Assembly: GCA_030867875.1 (NCBI GenBank)
Contig: JAOWCC010000577.1
Span: 155,922,344 to 155,986,343 of the forward strand
Reading direction: 5' to 3'
From: Actinernus sp. WN-2022
Lineage: Eukaryota; Cnidaria; Anthozoa; Actiniaria; Actinernidae
Length of the DNA stretch: 64,000 bases
The translations under genes were made by a program, and so were the position numbers. Shown piece after piece: positions 1 to 13,100 of the stretch. Numbering within the stretch: position 1 is the first letter of the stretch; every line of letters begins with the position of its first letter. The notes beneath the pieces were generated by a model. That model did no database searches. It had not been told where the DNA came from and worked only from the letters and a program-made list of their open reading frames with translations.

Positions 1-392
1 AATTTTGGCACACGCTCATTGGCTGCTGAGAGCGGAAGACGATTTTGTGATGAACAATAACGTAAATAGACTGTTTTGTCTCTGCACTGTAAAAAAAGTG
101 GTCAGTGCCAACGTTCAAAGCATTTCCCCATAAATTAAGTCCAAAATATTTCACTGTTACATTATAATTAATTTATAGGGCTGGCAAATGGTAAATAATT
201 TATGTACATTGAGACTTTCCAAGATTACGACTTACAGCATTTTAAAATATGAGCCTTGAACCTTAGGCTCTCTTTTCAAGTTCGAGACTAAAGGAAAAGG
301 TATTGCACTGCAAAACAAGATTCCAAGATATCGAGATTTCAACATCCAAAAATTCTATATCAGAAAATTGGAGATTGAGAGACTATTTTTCA

Positions 393-796
393 AGTACTGG
401 TATAATCAACTAATAAAAGTTGATTAAGGTATAAGATTAAAGTAGCAGCTGACGTTTCGAGCACTAGCCCTTCATCAGATCAAAAGAGGGAATTGTGGGT
501 GGGGAGATGGTTTATAAAGTGTTGAGTGCATGATTACCACTGAGGAAATGTACTCAGATCAATTGGGATCAAAGGAAATTGCACCAAGCAAAGTGTCCTT
601 TGATCCCAATTGATCCGAGTACATGTTTCCTCAGCGGTAATCATGCACTCAACACCTTATTAAAACAGTCTCTCCATCCACAATTCCCTCTTTTGCTCTG
701 ATGAAGGGCTAGTGCTCGAAACGTCAGCTGCTACTCTCGCTTCCCACAGTGGTTAGCATACCTTAATCGACTTAATTAGTTGATTACACCAGTATT
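393..796. mobile_element. foldback element (long inverted repeat) in SLC4 3' intron region
   Basis: Two arms of about 185-200 bp (393-575 and about 596-796) are near-perfect reverse complements around a 20-bp centre near 585. Ends read ACTGGTATAATCAACTAAT on the left and its complement on the right. The arms carry the conserved stretch CGAAACGTCAGC / GCTGACGTTTCG. No coding capacity. A second, broken copy lies at 45,545-45,800, so this is a family rather than a chance hairpin. Confidence 0.85.
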
Positions 797-950
797 TTAA
801 ATACTGGTGTAATTATCTTCCCTGCCGATGCAGACCAACACTAGTTTTTACAGGAACTAGCTAGTTACCCATCATATTTTTCAAGTACCATTTGCCACCC
901 ATACAATTTTTTCTTCTTAATATTTTCTCTGAGAAATAATTTAGTCTCAC

Positions 951-1145
951 CTTTCTTCCAAAGAAATGACTATGTCTGAACTTGCGCATATAAAATGCAA
1001 CAAAGAATGTTCCAAAAAGTAATATGGCCGAGAGTAGTGCAGTGTTAGCTTCACCCTTAACAAGGACACTAGATGTTACTTTGACATCAGGTAGTTCTGT
1101 CATATTCACAACAACTCTTCTCGACAGAGGATTAGCCTTAAAAAC
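951..1145 (-). CDS. SLC4 exon: extracellular loop and next span (last exon in window)
   Basis: 195 nt, phase 0, acceptor TCCTCAG, donor AAAG|GTGAGA. A loop with two possible N-glycosylation contexts is limited to one clear site (NMT in VVVNMTELP). It is followed by [20 protein letters not shown] and [12 protein letters not shown]. The family continues with an invariant GDFG-type span, which must lie left of base 1; no continuation exon is visible in 1-950. Confidence 0.93.
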
Positions 1146-4100
1146 CTGAGGACAAAAGTGATACTATGATCTTGATTATGGTACTTTTTAGTACACCATA
1201 AATGCAATACTTATATGAATGGATGTTACATGTAAATCATGTATGATTGTTTCTTCTGTGACCTATTTCAAAAGAAGGACTAAAGGATGTAAATATTTCA
1301 TTTGAAATTGATAAAGAAAGGTGGGTGGGTGAACCATTTTTTATGTCACACTACATTATTTTGATACAAAATAACACCTTCAGCACAAAGTTTAATTATT
1401 TTACTAATGACACCTTCAAAATGTAGTTCTCTTACTACTAATTAATATAAGCCACATTAAACATTATGCTTCCTTCAATTTTCTTACCTTGACAAGAAAA
1501 TTAATGGATTCATAGATGAAGATTATAGATATGAGACATGCAAACACCTCCTCTGTGAAACGTGTAAAGTAGCGAACAAGGAAGCAGCCTTCTAAAGCGA
1601 CTACCAAGAACAGGATCAGCAAAACCCATAACCCTATCCAGCATCTCCAGGGTAAGAACTCAATATTAAACTGCTTGCAGAACTGGAAGAGAAAAAATTG
1701 CAACAGTTGAGTTGAAAAAAATTGTTATCAAGAAATAGATGTTATTTTGCCACAAGTCAGTGAGTGTCCTCCTATATATACAGATGGACATAGATGGACA
1801 GATACATGTATGTCACAACATGAAGAGAACTTGTAATCAAAGAATATTGTGCCACACGATACTTGTGGTTTGATGTCATCTGTGCATCTAAAAGAGGATA
1901 GTCCCATGGCAAAATGAAATCTATTTGTTTTATACAACAAAAATAGAGTGTGTGTGTGTTTGACCTGATGTCATCAGTGCATCAATCTGTAAGTACTCGA
2001 ATAAATCATGGCTTAATCAACCAATCACAGTGCGCATTTTGCCCTGTTTATTATATAAAATTAATACGTAATAGCACATGATGCTTTCTTTTGTAAATTA
2101 TTGAATAATGTCAAGTCACTTGTAATGGGGTACATGTGGTTGCAAGGTTGACTACTATACAATTTTTACATGATTGTATGTATGGTTCATCAATAAAGTT
2201 GGCTTAGCAGCTTGAATGGCCTACTCTCAAATAAAAAAAAAATTCACAAAAGTCATGCACAAAACCTATCCCTATTCTTGTTGTTCCTGCCTTTTTTAGA
2301 TAGCGATTGGCAATTTACTGTTTTCATGCCATGTTAATAATTACATTACAAACTCCTATAGAATGCAAAAGCCTCATGAAGGCAACCTGGAATTCTCAAT
2401 TCTTGGGGAAGGTTATCAATGAATGTGTGCTCTACTACAGGTACTTAGAAAAACAGACAATATGTTACCTACTTGATATATTGCCTGTTCAAATACCAGC
2501 ACTGGTCCAGTAGCTCCTACAATAATCAGTGGTTGTCCTGCAAACAGTCCAAACAGTATGCCACACAAACAAGAAGCAAATATTACTTCTGATACTCCTA
2601 ACCACTGATCTGTCTTCTCGGCCAGCAAACCGCCAAATGCAATGTTTGGTGCAAAGACAGCAAAGTACAAAAATATGGACACCAGTATGCAATGCAAGTT
2701 ACAGCCATCTTTGAAATCACTGATATATGTCTTGACTCGTCGTTTGACATCACGGACAAAGCCACCACAGAAACGCCCTGTCCTTTTAAGGGGGTCCTCT
2801 TCTTCTTCGGCTGCAGCTGTGGCAATGGCTACATGTAGGTACAAGAAAGCAGCATGATAGAACTCTGCTGTCTTATTATTCTAAAGTGCATGGTTTAAAG
2901 GTATAATTTTTAGGTGAATTGTCAATAGAAGGGGAAATAAATCACCGTACCGTAACATTCCTAAAAGGCTTTTTCTTGGGCATATTTTCGAGGGGGAACT
3001 TAATTATAGGATAGCTTGCAACGCAGGTCTTCTATTTGGGAAACCACAATAGATTTTAATGAGGGAAAAATTGGGCAATGACTAAAAGAATGTAGGGGGA
3101 GGGGAGAAGGGAAAAAGAGGAGGGGGAAGGGGAGGGAAGTGAAGGGAGTATCTGCCAGCAAGCATTGATATATTTTTTTTATTTCGAAAAAACCTGTTCG
3201 CCAGCAAACAGACATTTCTGATTGGTGTGGTACTGACAATATTTGATTAGCACCAATCATTCATTCATCCATATTGCATATTGAGGAATACTTCAGCGAA
3301 AAAGACTTCAGCAAAAGAAGACTTTGAATATTTTTATGGTGTGGTAATTTTCCTTCACTCTAAAGAACGAATGGAAAGAAAGTTTGTGACAACTTGTCTT
3401 TGGGTTGGAAGAATGGCGAGTAAGTCTCAGCTCCTGAGTTTTGGAAATAGTTTGATTTTCCAACTCCTTGTTGATGTGAAGGAAACTGATGACAAAGTGT
3501 TGTTTCCCCTCTAAATGTCCAAGACCCAAGTTACAGAGGCAACTTCATTGGAATTGAAGGCTAGATTTACAACGAGAACATGCAATAGTCCAAATCGCTT
3601 TAAGACATTATAGAAGTTATGTGTATGATTCTTATATATTAATTAATAACCAACTGGGCATGACTTTTAGTTGGAGAAAACATAAATATTCTTAAGCCTA
3701 CTTCACACACACAGGCAATTACAAATTATAAAAGTTCACTTAATTATCTAGATGGTCATATTCAAGTGTATAAATACAATTATTCCAAGCACTTCTATTA
3801 ATAACTATGAACTTCCTGTTGCATAAAGTCTTCTAGTCTGATGACATTTTCTAATATGTAACAACTACAATGGTGCCTGGTTCTATTTGTGAATTTATTT
3901 TGAAAGTAAAGTGCTGTTTTCAGATTCTTTTGAGTTATATTCCCATCTCATGAAATGCCATGAACGAACCTGTGAACAGATGCGATGATCGGATCAAATT
4001 GTTTACCAAATTGAAATCAAGCTATTTAGCTGCCTGATTATTATAAAAGACTTGTTACAAGAACACTAATTCAAATCACTTGATATCATAGAAGTTATGT

Positions 4101-7100
4101 TTATAATTTAGAGGTTAATAACCTCGTTAATTTTGGAGAAAACATATATTTTCTGAGGCCTACAATATGCATTGAAAATTGTACTGGTAATTTTTGACAG
4201 ATCAGGCATGCATAACTAATTAGAAGCATTTTTCAAAATCACATGCCTTGCTGGCAGGCATTCCCTTCGCTTCTCTTTTTCCCTTCTCCTCCCCTCCACC
4301 CTACTTCCTTTTTTGTCCTCACTCCATAATTTCTTCCAAGGTAAAAATAACATGTAAGCTGTTTAAATAAAATAATTCTGAAAATTTGAGGAGAGCATAA
4401 TAAATTTGAATACTGCCCGGTTAGATCAGAGCTTATAACCAGCAGAAACTATATCACTGTCTGAGAGCTATATCTTAATATAAGCCCATGGGCTTATATT
4501 TGGGGGGCTTCTAATTGGAAATATTTTTTTGTGAGAAAGCTTCAAAAACTGATCCATTTCGCCAAGGGTGCTCTATCTATATCGGTGAAGGTAGCCTGCC
4601 TTTGTGTGCTGTTCAGGCGATGGTGAGATACCTAACACTAAGGGGCGACAGACCGGGGCCATTATTCCTGCTGTCCAGCCTTTGACAAGAGACCTGGTTA
4701 CTCAGCGGTTGAGGTCTATTATTCAAGCCGCAGGAGTGCCAGGCAATTACTCCAGCCATAGTTTTCGAATAGGGGCTGCAACCATGGCAGCAAAAGCTGG
4801 TATTCCAGATCACTTGATTCAAGTTCTTGGCCACTGGAGAAGTGACTGTTATAAACGATACATACAGGTGATTGGGAGCACAGCAAAGAAATTATCCTAA
4901 CAACGGTAAGTCAGACTAGTCTTATACATGTAGTTGTTGCAGTACTAGACCTTGGCTGGATCTGTTGGATGCATGCTTGCTCGGATGCTAAATGTATAGC
5001 CATACTAGTGTATCAATATTTGCCTTGATTTATGTTAGCAGAAGTATTAGCTGGTATTATTAGCTGTATTCGACATGGGATGCCACTTTGCTAAAAAAAA
5101 CATGTATTGTTAAGCTTTCTCCATTAGAGGGTAGTGGTGTCTGCGGTTCTTGGAGTCCTAGTTCTGGGAAGTTAGTTGGTCCCTATGGCCTCCCTGCCAA
5201 GGTCCTACGATCTCCAAGCAACCGCGTGCGGTAGCTCGTATATAGGATGTGCTTGGGGTAGACCTGTGGTGTGGTTGCCATGGTTACCTCCTTAGCTGCT
5301 CGTTGCTTGCCCTATCATTGCTTAAATTGCTCTGGTATAACAATATGGCACCTACCCTCCATACAATTTGATAGACAAGTTAAATGAGATTATTAATAAT
5401 CATAGTTAACTGGGAGATAAATTACTGGCCAGCGGTTATCGCCTATGATGCATGTGCATGTCATCAGCTTTTGCGGATGCGCATGTTAGCTCGTGTACTT
5501 TGCCCTCGTGGTCCACCATTGTTCAGCTTGCTTTGCATTTGCCTGCTCAATTGCCCCACCCTCCCACCGCTGGTATGGGTGCTCACAGGATTAATGTAAG
5601 TATACTTCCACTGAAAAATCAGTGTGACAGGTGCCGGGGGTAGACCTGTGGCATGGTTGCCATGGTTACCTCCTTAGCTGCTCGTTGCTTGCCCTATCAT
5701 TGCTTTGCTCTGGCATAAAAATATGGCATCTACCCTCCATACAATTTGATAGACAAGTTAAGTCTGAGATGAATTACAGGTTGGACTGCTTCAATATTTG
5801 GTCCACTTCATTTCATATTATACAACTTGACATATTTTTTTCAGCAGGCTCACATCAATAGTTTCTTGGAAAACATGCAGTTTCTTTCAGGCAAAATATT
5901 AAACACTGTCTAACATCAATTTATGTAATAATTATTTACTATTTGCTTAAATTACCATTGATTTCCTTTGCTTGTTTCCTCCTCTTGGCCATAGTCTTGC
6001 TTTGAGACAGCAGTACAGGTATCAGCAGCTGTCTATCCCATTCCCCAGGGGGGAGGACTACAGTATCATCCAGGAACTCGTTAATAGCAAGCAGAAGATC
6101 CTCTCGTGACTCAGAGTAATATGCCAAATCATGAAACACCTACAGCAGTGAAATATCTTAGGTTAGTGCTGGATACTCTGAATTCTATCATGGTTCATAC
6201 AGCTTCACCCAGCCAAGATTCAAGGGTTTTTCAATGATAAATTTTAATTTTCAAGTACTATTCTACTTACAGTGCACAACCATGAAACAATCAAATCATA
6301 TTCTTTAACAAGTATTTTTCCTTATTTTTCCTTGATCTAAATATATAGTAATTAAGGCCCATCTGAGAGGATGAACTTTTAATGCACCAAATTCAATTGC
6401 TAATGAGCCATAACAACAAATGTATATAGTCTTAGACTATTAGCATTGGATTTGACACATGAAAAGTTTGTCATCTATAGGACTACATGATTGACTGTAT
6501 TCCTAGAATTCAAGTACGAACTTCGTTCTCGGGCTTACATTTGTTTTAAGAACATCAAATTTCCGCGGGCAACTATCACCCAATAGGTCTTCGACAGACA
6601 CAGTCTATTTGTATAATAGAAACCTCAAGCTCACAGTCTAATCGATTATTGTTAAATATAAAGTGAACAATAATATTATTGCAAGTTGCACCATAAAAAA
6701 ATAAACGTTTCAGGTACAGTATCATTTTGGTTGCTTGACTGCTTTAATTGCGTTCGAGCGAGAGCGAGAACGCATACTAATCTTAACGCGGGCTACCTGT
6801 GGTCCATAGGCGCAATCCAAACACGAAAAACGTGTGTTGTACCTTTGCGCATAAATTAACTCAGCATGTCCATGATGCATTACGATATACGGTTCGCCTC
6901 GTGGTTTGAACAGTGCAAAAGGTGAGTAGTGATTTATCTCGGTAATATGCTGAAGAAATTCATAAGTGTTGCTCATCAAAGCGTACCCTGGGTACCAGAG
7001 GTTCTACTGTCTGATCAAATTCTAAACTTAACCACAGATCGTCTCTTCTTGCGTCAATATTCTTTCTGCTGGAGCGGAAAGACGAGAAACACATTCAGCT

Positions 7101-10100
7101 ATCGTTGTTCTCTGACGCCTCTAATTCCGGCTGGGGAGGCATCGCAAACTGACTGATCGGATCCGATGCATCAAAGCTCTTTTAATTCAAAAGGAATTGC
7201 ACTTTCCCAGTATAAGTTTTCTGGTAAGAGTATAGAAGTTTTTGCACGTCTTTCAAATATGACAAACGTTCCTTCAAAACTCTGTTGATGTTCTGTAAAA
7301 AAATCAGACTGACCCGTTCACGCCTGACTGATTGCATGCACGTGGAAATTCAGACTACAAGAAGAGTTGAGATTTTAATACGCAACATCTAGAATGATTT
7401 CTGCCGAAACCTTTTAATACTAGTAACAAGACAAGGTCTGCCGTAAACGTGAAACTACACTGAAGCAAAAGTTTATTTAGTGTTATGCTTTGAGTCAAGC
7501 TTTAAAGCGAGCCACGTACCACCGGTCTGGGAACTAAGCGAGCAGCCGTTTTGTTTATTTTACGGCTCACGTTTACGGCTCACGATATTTCGATAACTGC
7601 ATGGTCCGAATTTACTTGAAAACTTTATGCAATGACTTTTACAAAATAGTGAAGAAAGTAAACTTAAACATGGTTATGATGCTATATGCCCGTAGTAGAC
7701 TATTTAAATGAAAACATTGCTACACATTAATGCATGTTACAATATTACACATCAAATCTTATACCGTTACCGTTAAAAACAGTTAAAATATATTAGTTAT
7801 GTTACTATATAGTTTTATACCCAGGGAGCCAGAGGCAAATCTTCCAAGTAAGAATTGCATGTGTACATATAGCAGATAAGTCCAGCACAAGGATAACCAG
7901 TTGAATTGATATTCATACGATAATTGTAAACAATGAGAATAAATATATTCATTATTCATTTGTGTTTACTAGTCCATTTCCTCTAGACGCAATCAGACAA
8001 AAGGGTATGATGTAAAAAAGTAAATAAGAAGAGGTATATTTTTCGGTACTTTCCTTGGTTTCACCAAACAAATACATTTCTAAAATCTGAATGAAATTTA
8101 TATTACTTCAAAATATGATTCTTTTCGAACGAACGCACTTCCTAACTGATAGTTACTCTAGTTAATAACAATATATGGAACAATGTTATTTGTTCACTAT
8201 AAAGGCATTTTTATGTACTACTTAAATTCATTAAATTTTAATTTTCAATTGTTAAATCAGAAATTATCATAAAAAAGCAAAATAAATATGTTACATCAGG
8301 GACCGCAGAGTACCCTACCCTTAAAAGTGGTAGGGCTAAAACAACCATACAGTGGACGTGAGCTGCTAGTGAGTTTGGGGGCATGTCACCCCAGGAAATT
8401 TTGAAATCTAGAGACTTGGAAATGCCATTTTCTTCGTTTTCCAGGGGACTTTCTCGCTAAATCTTTGTTTTTGTCACATTTCCCCAAAAAAGTGGTAGGG
8501 CTATAGCCCGACCCCCTCCGCGGTCCCTGTACATGACTGTACATGTACACACACATCACAAACCTGGTCAGACATGAGTGTTGCAATCGAGCGACCAACC
8601 TCATGGTAAGTGTCACTGTTTCCAGGTGGTCCCAGCATCACAAACAGGAACCTCACTGGGATTGCTACCTCTGTGATGTCACCAAGGTAACAACCCTTAG
8701 CAAGTCGCACAAATCCTACGACAGGACTCTTAAGGCTGCCTAATGTACCAACAAGAACATTTGTGGCCTCTGCATTGACAGGGACACGGGATTTCACATC
8801 AGATTCTATTTTCTTAGTTCCATCTTCTGGGACTTTTGTAGGCCCAAAGGTCACTTCCCGGAATAGTTGATCTTTCTCTTCTTTCTCAGGTTTATAAAGG
8901 GGAACCAGATCCTGTATAAAAGAAATAGAGCAATTCTCTACATGTACATACATGTAACACTGTTTTAATGCTTGTTGATTAACTATATATCACAGTAATA
9001 TATATTCTGTAGTAAATTAATACAGTAGATATATATTACTGTAATATTAGTTATAATAATCAAAAAGCATTAAAACTGGCTCCAAAGAAATATTAAGCTC
9101 CAAAGAATAACACATAAAACTGTTCATCCCTTTTAGGACAAAGTGAAAAAGATTTTTCCATAATTAAGTCTCTTACAATAATTAAAGTAATTAATAATTA
9201 ATAAATATTAAAAATAAATTACTGTAAGTGACATGCTTCCTATTGTTTCTGGACTGTGTTTAGGACTACTTATAAAGCTTTGTTTCAATATTAGCCTTTT
9301 CTTGTTTTTCTGTGTTTTTCTCATGTTTTGTTGTTGTGGAGATCAGTTATATCTGAAGAAAAAAAATGAACAGAAAAAAAAGAAAAGGCAATTTTAAGGC
9401 TATATGGAAACCAGGCTTAAAGTGCATATGAGCCCAATTTTTTTATCATTAAAATTGATTCTCCATCAAGTAAATTATAGAATATTTCTTAATTTGAGTG
9501 CTGCGTCTATGAGTTATAGAGGTTTCTATTTCCGATATGCTAATTATGTGACGACATGTGAGGACTCATTTATTATGCAAAAATGTGCTGGCAGAAATAA
9601 TATACATATTTTTCTACACATCCATGTAATATTTGGGCCTTATATCAGTGATTTTACCAAATGTTTTGTATAAATCAGAAATAGTTTCATTCACAAGCAG
9701 AAAGAAGTGACCTTTTGTTGGCCTCACATGTCATCACATAATTAGCATATTGGAAATAGAAACCTCTATAACTCATAGACGCCACACTCAAATTAAGAAA
9801 TGTTTTACGATTGAACTATTTACTTGATGGAGAATCGATTTTAATGATAAAAAAATTGGGCTCATATGCACTTTAAGGCCTTACCAAATCTCTTTTACAC
9901 TCATACACGTATGAGGTTCATCAAATAATCAAAAAGCATTTTAGAATTGCATATCATCCCACACAGCAGGCATGGCTTGTATTTACCTGGCTATTGTCCG
10001 TTATATTAACTGTGTGTGGCTCCCCATCATCAATCTTTAGTCGTATCACATCTTCGTCATCTTCAACAGGTATCTTCCCATCCACGGTACCTTGTAATTC

Positions 10101-13100
10101 CTCCAGATCTGACACTGCACCACTTTCTTTCACATTAGAGTGCTTGGACAAGTTTGGAGTGAGTGACAATAGGTTGTACAAGGATGATCGTCGTGGCAGA
10201 GTTCCAGTCTCTTGATACTGATGCTTGTGCTTAGCAAGCAAAGCAGATAACACCTTATCACTGTCTTCGCGACTTACCTGGTCCATAATGACCATGTTTT
10301 CAACAATTGCTTCAGCAATACTTGGTAGATCAAACTTCTCCAAGTCCAACAATACTGTGCCTGTTAGTAGAGAATTCCACTTTAGTCACTGAAAACATTT
10401 GAACCTGTGGATGTAAAACATTTTTGGCCAATTCATAAAAAAAATATTAAAATAACATTCATTCAAGATTTGTCTTTTGATCACAGTTTTTTTTCTCTTT
10501 GGGTAAATTATTATTCCTTAATACCTGTTAAAATGTTGACCAATCTATACCACTCTTTTTTTTTTAAACCAGAACTGTTAACAACTCAAACTTCAAGGGT
10601 GCATGATAACATTTATATACCAGCACTGGGTAAAATATTAGCAAATCCACACCCACTTTTGAGTTGCATCAATCATAGAGCGGTTTTCAATTGAGTGTTG
10701 CAAACAAAAGGTGATTGCTTTGGTTTTGCATTTGCTTAGCTTTTCTATTGGCTGAGAAAATGCTATCGTCAAAGTCAACCAACCAAATTCCAAACTTAAA
10801 AGCCAATCACGTTTTGGTAGTTGTCAATGATTGTGTTTACTTTTCCTCCTGATTGGTTGTTTTTTCCAAGTAAAACCGATCATGTTTTTACTGTAGCTCG
10901 TGATTGGCTTGTTGTGTTTTACTTGCTCCTGTGGTTGGCTCTGTGATTACTTTGGTTTTCGTTTTACTACACTCAATCGAAAACCGCTCTAATACACAAT
11001 CCCAAAGTCTGACTAGTGATTCATTTTTATGAACTACATGTATATAATTATAGTCATTTACCTTTTTCAAGCCCCTTTCTTAGCTCTAGTAAACTGTGGA
11101 ACGTAAGCGAGGCTACGTGAGGCTTCCCCCATCGGTTAGAGTCCTCAACATCTTCTTCAAACTTTATCCATCTTGCTCTCTCTCTCCATCGTATATCTTC
11201 ACCCTTTACAGTCAATTCTTGCAATTCTATGAAAGCCTTAAAAATAAATAGAAAATAATGTACACTGTATAATTTATGTACACGTTAATGACTTTTTTAA
11301 CAAATCATTGAATGTGTTCATTCTGTACAACATAACTGTCGCAGAGAATAAAAAGCTATGATTGTTTGAGACATTAATAACCCACTTTGACGGTATTGTG
11401 CATGCAACTAGAACAATGCACATAAAATCTGAATAACAAGAGACTGGCAGGCCACACAGACTATTTGGCGGGCCACATCTATTGTTCTTGGATGCGTGCG
11501 CAACATCGTCAAAGTGGGCTATTTAAATGCAATTAAGCCAAGCTTAAATTTCCAGTGCACAGTGCATGCATGAACCGGCTGTGGTAAAAAAATAAATGGT
11601 TTATTTTACGGGGTCTCCCAATTCAAGCCAGAGGCTTATAGTTAAGTATTTTGACGAACTCCAGGATCGAATTGGAATTTGGGTTGGTTTTTGAGGAGGG
11701 AGAAAAACTGGAGAACCCGGAGAAAAACTCTCAGAGCAAGGGCGAGATACCAACAAACTCAACACACATATGGAGGCACGTCCGGGAATCGAACCTGGGC
11801 CACAGAGGTGAGAGGCGAAGCACTTAACCACTGCGCCACTCTGGCTCCCCGTAGTTTTTGGGTACTCCCATCAGTGTCTCATACAGCTATAGACTTAAAT
11901 ACAGTGTGACTACGGTACTGAAACCATGCAGGGCCACTTAGACAACGAGAACCACTCACATTGCATGACGAAAATAACACAATCCAACTTATGGTTACTT
12001 GAGTCAATCAGTGTTGATTACAAGACAATAGCATTTTGACTTGCTCAAGCTTCAATCTGGTAAAAGGTAGTTCTGAAGTCAAAGTCTTTCGAATGGATAT
12101 GCTAAGATGTATGCTTTCATTTTTGTTTTTGTTTTGCAATGTGCTTCGTTCTCGGTGACTAAGTGGCACAGTAAGTACTAGTTGTACTGTAAGCTAGCAG
12201 TCGACTTTATTCATTTTGCTTGTCAGTTGCATTTTGCAATGATGACATGTAGGCCCAGTAATTGCACTGAGCTGGAGGTGGTCACATGACCTTTTTTAAC
12301 TTGTCAATCAAAACAATTGATGCTACATGTATGTCAGAAATTAATGGGAAGAGTGAGCCAAAATTAGTAAGAAACACAAGTTTTAGGTTAACATGGCTTG
12401 CTAACCAGCCTCATAAACTGTTAAATTGTGAGATTTCAAAAAGTTGCCCTCATCCCTTCAATTGTGCCTTGAGTTTCACATTCTTATAATAAACCATTGC
12501 TTTGCGATAACTTACCTTTCCTTTGCTTTTTTCACTATAAATTTGTTGGTAAAGTTCTAAACACTCTGGAAAAAAAGGAATTCCTGCCAAAACGAATTCC
12601 CGCCACTTCCACTCGCGCATGCAAGATTGTCATGTTTTATCCATAGGGTGGCAGATAGTAGGTGTGCAGATTAGAGTTACATTGAGAAATTTGCTCTCTT
12701 GGCAGAGGACAATCGCCACAGGATGCGATAATAAAAGTATATTCACGAGATAAAGGTTGTCCGAAAAGGTTTTCTGGTGGAATTATGCTGCTTTCGGGTT
12801 TGATTTTATTCAAGCTTTTGGGAATCGCATGGTGTCTGCAATGACATCTCTGCACAATAAAGGAATGCCATTTCTGCAACAGGTAATCAGAAAGTATTGT
12901 ATTTCACTGAATTTTGAGAGTCAAGAAACAAGATGATAGGGTTTAATAGTATCTATATAATTATATAAAGTGAACAGTCTTGGACAGGCTGGAAAATGTT
13001 TTTGTGTGCCTCCTCTAGGGAGACATTTATTTGTTTACATGCATTGCCTGAGAATCGGGGGTGGCTGATAATAGGTGGCAATACCTTACATGTATATTTT

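Noticed and set aside
12637..12879. SLC4 connecting exon (frame with [13 protein letters not shown])
   Set aside because: Has an acceptor-like TTGTGCAG, but the required phase gives stops and there is no family similarity.
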